From NCBI GenBank assembly GCA_031213475.1, contig JARUPZ010000035.1, forward strand, positions 2,904,953 to 2,968,952: a stretch of 64,000 bases of DNA, read 5' to 3'. A model generated the notes under the pieces. It did not search any database, had not been told where the DNA came from, and worked only from the letters and a program-made list of their open reading frames with translations. This DNA is from Nereocystis luetkeana (Eukaryota; Sar; Phaeophyceae; Laminariales; Laminariaceae). A program made the position numbers and the translations under genes. This document shows, in pieces, positions 29,101 through 43,000 of the stretch (positions are counted from its first letter, which is position 1; each line of letters begins with the position of its first letter).

Positions 29101-30969
29101 CATCCTGGGTTCTGATTCTTACAACACTAGCCCCCCCCCGCCCGTAGCACGTGACGAAAGGACGCCATCGTTCCTATACTCGTGGAGTTTTCCACTTGCT
29201 TGGAAGTCGCTCCTATTCACAGTCAAGTGGGTGAACATCCTAGGCGCCCGAGCCCACTCGTTGTGACTGCGGTGTACCCCCCCCCTTCTTGTTACGGAGA
29301 ATCCGGGTGTTTGCTGGGAGTTGCAGCACTTTTAACTCGAGCAACGTCGCTTCTCTGTCTGAACGATGGCGCTCGCTGCCCGTCGTTTCTCGATAAACAT
29401 CAGGCAAACGTTTGCAAGGAGGGCATTAGGTTATGGCACTGCGGACATCCTTTCCACCGACGGGTCGCCCGCAGTCCATCGACAGTAATAACGTACGATA
29501 TGCAACAGACCATTCCGCTTCATACTTGCGGACACCCCTCCCACCAACAGAGTCACCAGCCGAACCTAGTATCAGCAAGAGCACGGAACGGTATATCCAC
29601 TTCGTAAAATATATCTACAAGGTTCCCCTTCGAGATGTCGTTGACTCGAAATCCCAGAGGGGCGAGGGAAGGTTGAAAAGGGGAACCATCATCATCAGGC
29701 GTTCCTGGTTACACGATGAAAGCATATACCTATATCAATCTATATATATATCCTAGGGATTGGAATGGGCCTTTCCGTCCGAATGGCGAATCGGCCGTAG
29801 TTTAGATTGAGCAGCAACGTATGAGATGGTCGACGTTGGCTATGCCGTAGGCCCGGTTGTTTGCGGTGCATTACATCGCTCTCGCACGATGTGCGCTATT
29901 CCCCGCTATATCCTAGATATTTACCCATTAAATAGTGGGTCGGAATTCTAGCCATGTGTATGCTAAACATATTTTGCTGTTGTTGTTGCCGTTCACTGTA
30001 AAATACTACAATGATACGAAGTATATAGGTCAGGTAGATGCATTACGTGAGAATCGTCTTGCCATTTCCTACCTGCAAGCCTCGGTCGGTGTTGCTCTTG
30101 TCCAATTCCCCGGCGTAGTCGAAGCTTCGCCAGGGGAAGAGCGAGAAGAGCAGGTGCCCTCTGACTTGGGTCTGGTGCTCTAATGGAAGTATCTGTCCGC
30201 GCATGTATTCGGCGAGCACAACGTTTGACGCAAGCCACGACGTAGACGCATACGCATACGGTGAGGGAAGCTCCTACTTTTTATGATACTCCTGTTCTTA
30301 CTCGGGGTGCTCTCTAGCCCACCTAAAACAAAATTACGAAATCTAAAAAAGGCAAGACAAACCAATCGCACGACCCATATCTGGGTAGGTATTGTACGAT
30401 GAAATTTATTATAAACACCATGGAACGGGATTCAAAGCAATGCTAGGTTGTGTTTTGTTCTCATCAGTCGAGGAGTTCCGTCAGACAGAGATTGATTATG
30501 GCTTCGGGCCCGGCGGGGCCCCTAGACCATCCGTCCGGCGTGCTAAGGCTGAGATTTTTCGGCCAGAATATGAGGCGTATATACCTCTGTCGTCATCACG
30601 CGTTCGTAGAGTGTGTGACGAGAGTAGAGGGACACCACAGAGTTGGTGTAATACGTGTGATTGATCGTGACATCATCGCAAGTTCTTGTCCCGGCAACGA
30701 GCAAGTGTACCGTACGAAAGACCCCCCTAGTGCACCTCTTAAACGCCTACGAGATTCGCCTACGAGTATGAATACGACTGCTGTGATAGAACCGTGGCTT
30801 GAGTCGGAATGGACGACCGGACCAATGTCTTCAACAACTACTCATGTCAAGGTTGTGGGTCTTATATGAGTCATACCTCTCTCCAAACAAAACTTGCGTA
30901 TGCGAGGCAAGGAACGTGTGACTTTTTTCCTCGGCGGGGGAGAGTAGGGTGATCGTAGTAGCAGTAGAA

Positions 30970-31000
<31 letters not shown>

Positions 31001-34000
31001 ATAGTAGTAAAATAAGAAGAATAAGAAGATGAACCAGTAGAACACAACCTCTAGCATGCACGGTATCGAGGTGGAAGCCAAGCACCTCGTCCGTTGAGCT
31101 GCCGAAAAACAAACGTCCCCAATATTTTCGACGACTTAGTAGTACCCGCAAAGAGCGCTGATAGAACACAGGGGTGGGTGGCGCAATCTTTTTTTCAGTG
31201 CTTGCGAGCTTTCTTGACGAACGGAAAGGGTGCTTGCAGAGTCGAACATTACGTTATATTTTCGGAAGGCTCTCTGTCGATTAGACCAGATCTTTTCCGA
31301 AAAATGCCCTTGTTCGGTACAACCCACCTTCCGGTTCTGGAAAAAATCGAGCGCCGAAGAAACAATTTCACCCCTGTGCAAACTCAACGCTATTAACGGT
31401 CTGCCCCAAATAAGTGGTTTTAGTCCTCTAGGGGTCAAGGGCCGTTTGGGAACGGTTTTCGGTATTTTGCTGTGCCCGCTTCGTTTTGAATACATTCCTT
31501 CTCTCTATCAGATTCGCCGGGGAATAAGGCGTCAACCTGGATTTCTACAAGTTATGCAAGGACTTCATGGACGTGAAGCCGGACGGCCTTGGCCCACAAG
31601 ACAAATGTGGACAACGTGGGCGAGCCTGTAGCGGCCGCCTAAGTGCCTCGTGTGCCCTTCCTCCTCAATACGTCTTCCCTCACGATCACACGGTTGGAAC
31701 AGACGTCTGGATCCAACTTTTTGTTTTCACCTTCGCTGGCTTTCTCCGCAACGGTATCTCCTGCGGCTCTCCGGCTGTGGCCATCTCCTCCATGTCTTCC
31801 CTCGTGCACCTCATGGTTGCCTGCACACAGTAGTGTTTGGCGCAAGTTGGCATGCGTTTCATGCCGTTGACCCCTTTCACAAACCGGACAGATCATGATC
31901 TATCTGCAGGAGATCGTCAATTCCGGCTCCTTGATCTAGATATTTTAGGGCCCCATGTGTTCCTGAATTGTATGGTCTATATAGCTCCGGTTGCTGTGTC
32001 GAGGGAGCCGCATACTCTGCAATGGTCTAGGACGAGCCTCCGGAGTGTAGATCTGTACTTGCATAGATCAGCACAGATCAGCACAGATCCTGCACGATAC
32101 ATCGTAGCGGCAATCTGTTAGGATCTAGATGATCTAGATTGTGATCTATCTGTCCGATGCGCGAACCCTTTCGGAACAACTGCGCACATGACCCCACACT
32201 AATTCCAAGTATGTTCGCCCCCAAAAGCGAGGCGCAGTTCTACGTAAAGGGGTGAACTATTTCGAGGGGGGCATACTTCCAGTACTACATATTACGGGGG
32301 ACCATATCAAATAGGACCTACGGTACACACCAAAAAAACTATTTGTTTACCTATTTTTACTAACAATATTTGGTCCTAACAGGTATTTACTGTGGTCCCC
32401 CGTAATAGTAAGCAGAACCCACAATGGACCTAAAACCCAGATACTCTACTATATTCGGTTTTAATTATCTGGACTCCCCCGTCAAAAAAGTGGTGGGGGT
32501 GTCAGCAACATACATACAATGGACGAGCAATATCGTATGCCACCCTGGGCGGAATCAAGTGAGCCCCTTGGTCTTCATATTTTAACTTCTAAACCCTCCT
32601 TACCTCCTTTTTTTTCATCCCAGAGAGGCCGCGCGCAAGGTAAGATACCCCCTTCAACGAATCTAAAAAAAACTGATGTTCTTGATTGACAACGGGGACC
32701 ATAGGCGTAACTGCCGAGCGGCGCGTCTATGAAAAAATAGCATCTCGATGAGATATTTCCAAAGCTACCGCTTTCGTTGTGTATTCTTCCCCCCCCCCCC
32801 TTCCTCCCCGACTACGACCATGCAAAATATGAAGTAACCCCCCTCCCCCCCCTCCCCGACTACGGCCATGCATGATATCGCCTCAGGGGCGGCTCTTAGT
32901 AGGATGCAGCTCGCCCTTCATGCGACTCGCCGGACACCTTATGGCGCTTCGCGCTTGGTTCAGGCAATGTCTGCATGGTCGATGAAAACCCGACGTGCTC
33001 CGTCCCCGCGTTGTAGGATGAAAGGGTCTATGGTCATATGACTACGGCCAAGCATGCTAATGAGTACCCCCCCCGCGCCCCTTCCCCTGTTTTCGGCCAT
33101 GCATGATATCGAGCACCCCCCCCCCCCCGCCCCCGCCCCCCGCCCCCCCGGCCCCCCGGCCCCCCTGTTTCCGGAGGAAATCGGCTCTGAACTTTGGTCC
33201 CAAGGGTGTGTGTTACCTTGTCACCCTGGTGTGATACGGTGTGTATGTCCCCACCGTAATAGGGGCGGTGGCAACAACTCTCGATAGCAGGTAGAGCGGT
33301 CATCATGCGTTAGATCCTTTCGTCGAGGAATGTATACGTATAGGTGCGTGGTGCGGACGTTTCGAACATCTTCAGGGCAAGAGGTGAGAAACACAGGAGC
33401 TTCGTGAATTTTGTGGGTGAGGCGCCGTCTACGTACACAAAGTGCAGAGCAAGGGCTTGTTAATATTTTCCCGGAAAAAAAAACTTGTAGGAAGTGCTTG
33501 ACTCGGGGGGGTATCGGCTGCCGGATGCGTGCCTATTTTTTCTCCGGTCCCTAATGTAACTATCGCGTGGACCAAACGAGCGTCCCAGAGCCGACAAAAG
33601 CTACGACCTGCATCGAAAGCTAACCGCATTTCACTTTTCGCGCGCGATATGATGTGTTTCCAGGCTGTTCGTCTATCCACAGCCCGCCGAGAGCAGTTAG
33701 GTGCACTGTTCTCGCCAAGCGGAACTAGTTCACACCTCTGGCAGGCAGATCATCTACAGATCATCTACAGATAGATCATAATCTAGATAATCTAGTTCAT
33801 TCACCTGCCGTTTTGAGAGGTTGTGCATCCTACAGTGGTACAGATCCAACCCAGGGAACGTGTGGTCTGGTTTTATGCAGATAATTCGGCGTCCACTCGG
33901 CAACATGAGGTACTTATTGTAGATCATACAATATGGGGGATATATCTGCCCTGAAAGGCCTGTAGGTCATCAAATGAAAATCAATGGTCGGTCCGAGGTA

Positions 34001-37000
34001 TGTGGTGTGTGCTGCCATTCACATTGAAACCGTTATTTCTACCCAACTACATCACTGCACCCAGTGTCCGTCCTGATCGTTGTTCCTGAAGGAGATACAC
34101 AATTTATGTGGTCGTAGACTGTGCGACAGGCAGAACGAAAAATCGCAAATGAATCGAGATGAAAAACAAGTGAAATGCCAACGTACCGGATACGAGAACA
34201 CAACGACCACAAGACAAATCATCAAAACATGAGGTGCGGAACAGCTTCACAGCTGAAGAAAAAAAACTTTTTTCTCACCCTGCCTAAGAACGCATCTTGG
34301 TTTCCAACCTTGCGACCAATAACCTCGAAGGACAACTCGGCGCACATGTCTTCTGGCAGGATGAACCTATATATACATATATAGTAGAAGGCAGACGTGC
34401 GGGGGGGAGTTGGGGAATTTGCGAAGATTTTTTAGAAGACGGCACACCACAGGGAAAAAGAGAGGGGAGCTGACGACCTCGTCAACCATGCGAGCTGATT
34501 ATCCTCAACGCCTTGGGGACCCCGAGTAGCGGTCGACACAATGGTTGGTAACTTTGGGGTTATCAACCATCGTCGAGCAGGAGGAGACCGCCCAGCAGTA
34601 CGGGGTACGAGTAGGAAACTGCTTCGCCCCGTGCCGTACGACTCCTTAGCATCGTGCCAATCGGACACCATGTTACAGAATATCATCCCCCATTTACGCA
34701 TTGACCCTTCGCCGCTGTAATCGTTATTTTTTGTCGCCAATTTGTCCCCTCTGAAACGCCAAGAGGGTCACGACCCCACCCTCACTCCCAACGGATCACC
34801 TCGCTAACAGACGAGCAGCTACGAAAAAAACCACACACACACAAATGCGCCGTTCCCACTCCCTCCCTCTCCATCCGCATTCCTCCTCAGGAACGCGATC
34901 AACGAATCGAAAGCCGAGGGTCGGCACGCATCGGACAGATTACCTACAGGTCACTCGCCCCCATTTCATGATCTCTATCTTTCGAGGAAGATCTGTTCCC
35001 GATCTTGCGTGTTTGATCTAGATAGCTCAGGGTGCGCGGTGGGAGCCCTGGAACCGGCACGATCGAACATATACATGTATAGATGTTTGTTCGGGCTAGA
35101 TCTGAACTATACAGATCCTAGACAACCAATCTCACAACCGCTCATTAGGATCTACACAATCTACAGTGGATCGTGATACAACTCTATACCTTGGAGCCCG
35201 AGCAAGACTGATTACGGTAGGCTACGGGAGGTCCACCACAAGATGCTCCTCCGATGCATCGGGTGGCGAAAACGAAAGCGCGAAGACCACATTCTATCCT
35301 ATGCTAGCGCGCTTCTCAGGACAACATCTGAAAGCGTTGAGACGACGGTACGCAGACGTAGGCTCTTGTTTGCGGGCTTTGTGACACGAATGGGAGAGGA
35401 GCGTCTGCCGAGGAGGGTGATGTTTGGGGAGATGGTTGGGGGTAAGGGTTACTCCGGAGGACAGGAGTGGGACTGGATGAGGTACCTTGAGGAGGACCTC
35501 AAGGATTCGGCATCAAGCTCGAAGGGTGGCGCGAGGCAGCACAGAAAGCCGGCAGATGGTTCCAACGGGTCGAGGAAGGGGCGGAGGCCTTCATGCGGAA
35601 ATGGCATACAGATGAGAAGGAGGCATCGGCAGAACGGCATAGAATAGCTGCAACCACGACCACAGCCGTTGACGCCAACGCGAGTGTGCAGAATGGCAGG
35701 GAAGAGGGGGGGGGCGAAAGGGGGACGAGGGGGAATGGCGGGGGGGGGGAGGGGAGGCGGTCTGCCCAACAGACTGAAGCCTGGTTATGGCCATCATCGT
35801 CATGATGCACTCCTTTCTTTGGGACCCAAGTAACTAGCATGGTGCCATCTGGGCAACTTTGCGTGTCTGTATGCTCCAGTGCCTGCCTTTGGTATTTTCT
35901 TTCCCCCCCGCCCGTGATTATCGCTTTTTTGTCCCTTCTTTTTTTTCATTTTTCTTTCATTCCCGTTTGTACCTCTTTGTGTCTTTGTTAGTATGGTCCG
36001 TTTTTGCCTTTTTTTTGCGTTTTGCTATCTGCGTCTGTTTTAGTTTTGTTTTTGTTTTTGTGTTGCTTAGCTTCATCTTCTTTTTTTAGGTTTTTGTCTG
36101 CTATTAATAGTCTCCTTTTTGCTTCCCTGGTGTCCGCAGTGGTGGAATGCGTATGCTTGTTTTTTGTTTTTTTTGCCTCTGTTTTTACTTGAGGTATTTC
36201 TTCCACTCCAGAGTTATTGGAGCCTGTCCTGCGACCACGGACTGCATTGAATTGTGAGTTAATGTGAGAACAACAACAACAATACCCGCCGGATAGGACC
36301 TAGTATTATATTAAACAGATCGGGATTTTCGATCGTGACCTGTACGGTGTGTTTCCTCGGACTATGACGCCTATCTAGTTCACCCTTCCCTCTCGTCCCC
36401 CACTACTCACCGCTGGTCAACCCACTACAGTGACGTTATGTTCCCTGGGTTGGACCAGGTCCGCACTATACAGGCCCTGCATGACTACTCTGTTTTCACA
36501 TCTAGATTATCTAAATCGTGACCTGTCCTAGGCTCTTCGCGGATTGTGACGGTAGACTTAGATCACCCATCCCTCCCGCACTCCCGCCCCCAGCCCATCA
36601 CTCACTGCTCGTCGATCCACTCCGGGGAAGTTGTTCCTCCTACCGCCGACACCCGGGTCGTCCCCACATCTCTCCCGCAGGCACGCACGGCGACGACTAC
36701 ATCGAAGTACTTCGCGCCCACAGCCAGTCCCCACGCCTGTAAAACTTTCAGCCGCATCTTCCCACTCGCGAGACTAGTTGTCGCAGCAGGAGGAGGAGGA
36801 GGTTCTCCGATCTCGTCGACGACAACGGTCTCCCTGCTTATCATCCTTGGCGTCGTTTGGACGGTCTGCCCCTCACTCTCGTTCCCGCTCCCAATAGGAG
36901 ATAACGCTGCTGCTATTGGTGCTGCTGCTGGTGCTGGTGCTGGTGCTGTTCCTCCGCCGTGAGCGGCGGCTATCGTCGTCACTGGTGCGGCCGTTGTCGC

Positions 37001-40000
37001 AGTCGGCGACGACAGCGCTCGTGGTAACGGTAGCGGTATTTCAAGGAATCCTCGGGGTGGCGGTCTTTCGAGGAACAAGACGATTGCGGGGCGGTGGAGA
37101 CCTTGAGGAGCATGTGGTGCTTGCCGTCTTCTGCCCCTCCCCGCGACCGCGGCGGGTGGCACGTTCGGCAGCTCGAGCGGGAGCTCGAGCACCTTGCACG
37201 GTGGCCCGGTTTCGAGAAAGCGAAGGTCGCTTTCTCCGAGAGTTACGAGGCCGATTAAAGCGTTGCTACGGCCGGGCTCTGCGGCTGACGACGATAATGA
37301 TGACGATGACGATGGTGCTGCTGGTTCGCCCTTGCCGGCGTCAAGGATCTGCTTCGAAATTGTGCACACATACGTCGGAGAGATGACCGCTTCGATTCCC
37401 GCTTCACGATCTAAATATTTCAGGCTAGGAAAGTTCATGATCTGCGTGGTCTAGCTCATGTTGTCGGGTGGGAAGCCGCACAGGCTGCATGATCTAAGTC
37501 TTGGCTTGGGTTTGGATCTGTACTGGCACAGATCCTGCACAATGTATCTCACAAACCGCAGATGAGGATCTGGTAGATGTTCCATCTGATCTAAGTCGCG
37601 ATGTGCCCGATGCAGATCCTGCACAACAGTGTATCGTAGCCGCAGGTTAGGATACCGATGATCTACATAGGGTCGTGGTCTGTCTGACATCTGAAACAAA
37701 AATGTGCCAGGTATCGGAGTGATCGATGGGTGAGGAGAGGCTTGAAATGAAGAAGGCTGTTTTACCAAAAAGTGCGTGCCTACGTACAAGTAGCACTCGT
37801 CCATTATATTGATGTTAAGAGAGTACTGGCGGGACGCGTAAAACATAGGCTCGGGCTAAATTGGCCTACCTTTCAAGCTCTTTCGAGGCAACACACTACA
37901 ACATCGAGCACAGGGAGGAAAGGAGCCCGGCTTTACTGAATCCACTATTCACGGGGGAACGTAGTGATCAGAACCAAATACGGCGTGTAGTCATGGGGGG
38001 GAAGCATGCTTTTTGGGTTCATTGTGGGTTCTGATTCTTACAACATTAGCCCCCCCGTAACGGCCGGCCGCCTTGTTTTATGGAATACTACCAATGTCCT
38101 GGGTAATCGTGTATTATATCACGTGCGTTGCTGCGCACGCATGTACTTGCCTCCACGGTGACCTTGAACCCCTGGTGGCCAGGCTGCCCATTTAAGCGGT
38201 AGAATTCGGTCGATTCCAGCGGTGCAGATATCTGAGGGGCGTGATGGGCGTTGTCGCGCATGATGCATCAGCAAGAGCTGGCCCTGCAGTCAGTTTGTCT
38301 CCGACCTCACAATTGCTAAACACATAAATCACTGCCACACATATCAAGCGATCACGGCGCGCAGTGACGGACTAGGCGCACGCGCGCGGGGGGGGGGGGG
38401 CGGGGGGCTCACTCGATATCATGCATGGCTGTAGTCCTATGGCCATAGACCCTCGCATCCCTACAATGGCGGGACGGAGCACGTCGAGTTTTCACCGCCG
38501 GCGAAGACAATGATTGCTTGCACCAAGCGTGACTCACCGAGAGGCAGGTGTTCGGCGAGTCGCATAAAGGATGAGCTGCATCCTACTGAGAACTTCTTCA
38601 TGTGAGACAAACGTTTATTGCATGTGGATGACATCGTCGAATGAGGCGGGGGGGGGGGGGTGTACTGGATAGGAGAGATGTACTCGATCTCATGCAAGAC
38701 CGTAGTCGCATGGCCATAAATGAGGGGGGGGGGGGGAATTTGCGTGTATGGGGCGTCCTGGTTATCATTCAACAAATGGCTGTTCGGGATAGCGTCAACC
38801 CTATCATCGCAAAACCAAAGCAAAATAAAACAAAACAAAAGGAATGTGCGCCTCACGTACGTGAACATCACAAGCAAAAATAAGCCAAGAGCCGCTGAGA
38901 GCGCAGGGCGAGGGAAATATATATATAGATATATAGTTCGACGTATATATATATATGCCGTAGAGAGCGTTGACCGCGCACGGCGTGCGATCGCTTTCCA
39001 GCGCTCGTTTTTTTTCTCGACAAACGGAAAGCGTGCTGGAGTCGAATATCCTATTTCTCGGAAGGCTCTCACTCGACCAACGTCTTTCCAAAAACGCCTC
39101 GCTTGTTCGGTATTAGCCGCCTTCCCGCTCTGGAAAATCGAGTGCTGAAAAACGATCGCTAACCCCTGTGTGAACTCAATTAACGCTCTTTAGGGTATAC
39201 CACTCTGCCCGAGAATATAGCAAACGTTTGGTACTCATATCAGAGTCCATGCGGGTATAATATAGACCACCGAGAGGGGTGCACAGAGTTATGCAGGGGG
39301 TGGAGTAGTAATGGCGGGCAAACAAATAGGTATTTTGAAGCAAACAATATGGGGGAATGTCCACGAGCGCTCAACGTTGGAGGTCATTCATGCATGCTGC
39401 ACGCTGCACATTTGCCGAGGATGGCAAAAGCAACCCCAACAATGTTATACGTACGTAAGGAAAACAAAAAGGTATCACAAAACTGAATCGACCTCTGCCC
39501 GTTCCATCTACGTCACGCAAAACCACTTCCCACCACCAACATCAAACTCTCGCCCGGTCGGCTTGTTTCCGTCCTGTCAACCAACTGAACACACAACGCA
39601 CCTGAAAGGACTCGTCCCAGGCGGGTGAGGTGCATTTTCTCACAACTCGCGTCCGCCCGACAACCAGGCCGTTCCACCTCACGCATGCCATCGGGTTGGA
39701 AACCCCAAACCGATACCTGCCAGAATTCGGAGCAGCAGCGTTGTTTCGAGATTCGACGAGAGTTTTTTGTTGCAAGGGGCACAGACAAGCCTAGGGGGCG
39801 CGTGCGAGTTGTACATGGTACCCCCCATTCGACACCTGCCAAATTTGGAGCAGCGTTGTTTTCGGGAGTCGACGAAATGTTTCTTTGCATGGGGTCCAAC
39901 CAAGCCTAGGAGGCGGCGCGCGAGTTGTATATCTATAGATCATAGCACTTGACTACGTACACGTCGTGTCGTGTCGTGCCGGACGTAGACATGTATGTAA

Positions 40001-43000
40001 GGAACAAGCTTGGGGAGTTATTCCTTTTGTTTTTTACCCCAACGAGAGCTCAGAGGTGTTTGCAGGGGGCGGCGCGCGAGTCATATAATATATATATATA
40101 ATATATGATAGTACTTGAGTATGTGCACGATAGGGGTTTCAATTAGGTGGACGCGTGGTGCGATTGGGGTTTCAATTCAGGGTAGTTTTTTTGCGCCAAA
40201 AACAATCTGACTGACGGAGGGGGTGGGGGGTTGCCTTAACTGAGGAACTGCTGTACTCTATATTATTATTATTTCTCTTGCCATCAGGCAATGTGCAGCA
40301 TGATCGTCACCATTGATCACTCATAACTTCAATATTGTTAAATCGCCATGTTTTGTCTTTACAAAATAAAACGAGCAATAATGTTTGCCTGCTGTATACC
40401 AGGTACCTGGTATACAATAGCCCAGTTTTTTTTCAATAAAAGTCATATTTTGAGCGAGATGTAGAGCTCCTTAACTGAGGTAATGGCCTTAGAAATAACA
40501 GGTGCTATAGACACCTACCGTGGCTCACGCCGGTGCCACCCTGGTCGTGAATATATCAAACCTTGGGGGGTGCCAGTACGTTTTTACCCCAACCTTGGGG
40601 GTTAAAGATATGTTTCTACCCCAGAGTGGCATGTGGTAACAAGGCCGATGGTGCTTTCGTGGGTACGTGGCAATCAGTCGAGCAGACTATGTATGGGCTT
40701 TGCAGGCGGGTATATACAAGTAGCAGGGCGGTGCTGCTCGCTGCCTTCTTTTATTAACGGGTAATATGCTACTCGCATTGTAGCACGGGCAATCGAAATA
40801 AATACACACGCAGCTTGCAAAGATGAATTTTCGACGAAAACTCCCCGATCTCGCAGCTAAGGTGTCTTAAGGTGTTGAAAGACAACCAAAACCCAAACAC
40901 ATATTCCGTTCTACGTACATCAACTAGACCATGGATAGCCTTCAGTAATGTGTAGAGTGGGAGATTGCTGTGTGCGATGATCCATATCCAATCTATTAAT
41001 AGTACGGGAAACCCGGGGATGTTCTCCGGATGTCCCCTGACGACCACAAGACGAAGGAAAAAGGATCGTTGAAGAGGGCATCACCTCGGGAGATCGGAGG
41101 CGGACACGACTGTTAGCTTCAGGGTCTCGCCGAGTCCTTCCGAAACGAGGCGGTCCGGGCTCATCCATTCCTGGGAGCGGGCGGCAAGAAAAAAGGAATA
41201 TCGAACCGGGGACAAGAAACAAAACCCCCCGGAAGGATTGACCGACTTGATGAACGAGAAGATAGAGCGCTACCGGCTAAGACGCTTGACAACATTACAC
41301 CCCTTCAGACGGCTATCAAAGCTGATTTTTGTTTTGGACAAATGGGGAAAAGGTGCAAACGTCGAGCTACGAATCTATGTTAGAACATATCTAGTCGATT
41401 CCTTTCCAACACCACCATCTCCGTTGTGTGTGCCCTGCCTCCCACCTGCTCGGGAGAAACTCGGCACGGAAACTCTTCCCAACTCTTCCCACGGGGGTGA
41501 GATATTTTGTGTGTTACCAGGTATGCACTGCTTTCATCTACAGCGGTAGTTTGTGAGACATCATGCGCACGCACCTTCGCGCTTTCCCCCCGTTGAAACC
41601 AAACGAGAAACATGGTTGTATCTATGAAGTGCGACCCTCATGGAACATTTTTAGGCGAGCGCCGCAACATTGCTCGCGAACTTACCTGGCACAACACCCG
41701 CAAAGAGCCTTGCGCTAGCCGGTTGAACTTGTCCGTGGCGCTCGGCTTCCGTCCCAACGGGATCGTGAACTCGTGCATCCCGTCCACCGGCACCTCTTTC
41801 GCGAGCTCCTGCTTGGTCAGGCGCGCTTCGCCTAGAAACTGGTCCTTTTTCAGAAAGTCTGCGTCCCATACCTGCCCTCGCAAAATAAAAAAAGGTAACG
41901 ATTTTATCAGTTGGGAAGAACAAAGGTAATTGAGATTTAGTGTTTAATTCAGGACGTAGTGCTTAGATCGGAGTATGGTGCTTAATTCACAGGAGAAAAC
42001 TACTTTCTCCGACGAGGTGCCGCGTTGATTGCCATCGAATCGACGCAGGGGGTGGTAGTACGAGCCTTTGCGGAGAGTCTCCGGCTGATCGCGGCAGAGT
42101 GGCCTCGCTAGTCCCAAAGTATACACAAGTTAAAGCCACGACGAAACGTTACACGGCAGGAATTTCATTGTTTACCGACCAGGCGTTCTACCAACGGGGC
42201 TCCCCAAGTGGGGAAGCTATCCGATACATTTGAGTCCGATACCCCTTAACTGAGTAAATATCCGATATTTTTTACTCCGATGCCCCTTAACTGAGGAGCT
42301 GTCCGATATATTTGAGTCCGATGCCTCTCGACTGAAGAGAGCTATCCGATATACTTGGCTCCGATGCCCCTCAACTGAAGAAGTTATTCGAAACTTCCGA
42401 CTCCGATGCCTCCTCAACCGAGGAGATACCCGATATTTTTGGCTCCGATACTCCTCAACTAAAAAGTCATCCGATATATTTGAGTCCGATGCCTCTTAAC
42501 TGACGAGAGCTATCCCGATATATGTGAGTCCGATGCCCCTCAACTGAGGAGGTGTCCGATATATTTAGGTCTGATGCCCCTTAACTGAGGAGAGCTGCCC
42601 ACTACATTTGAGTCTGATGCCCCAAAAACTGAAGAAGCGATCCGATACGATTGAGTCCGATCTCTCTTAACTGCGGAGAGCTATCCGATACATTTGACCC
42701 CGCTGCCTCTCAGCTGAGGAGACCTGTCCGATATATTTGAGTCCGGCGCCCTTTACCTGAGGAAGCCGTCCGATATATTTGGCACCGATACCCCTCAACT
42801 GATGAGAGTGCACCTCAACTGAGGAGTCCTATCCGATATCTTCGGCTCCGATGCCCCTCAACTGAGAAGGTATCCGATATATTTGAGTCCGATGTCCCTT
42901 GACTGAGGAGAGCTGTCCGATATACTTGAGTCCGATGCCCCTCAAGTGAGGAGAGCTATCCGATATATTAGGTTCTGGCACACGCGTATCTGGTATATAG

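Noticed and set aside
33429..33680. Possible C2 exon (CRLWDARL on minus strand)
   Set aside because: Phases do not fit between exons 19 and 20, which already join in phase 0, and no donor is present before a stop.
34432..34740. Minus-strand 102-codon ORF as an exon
   Set aside because: No C2/GAF motif; exons 18 and 19 already join across it.
42200..42970. CRISPR-like repeat array
   Set aside because: Units are contiguous and diverged with no unique spacers, in an intron of a eukaryotic gene.
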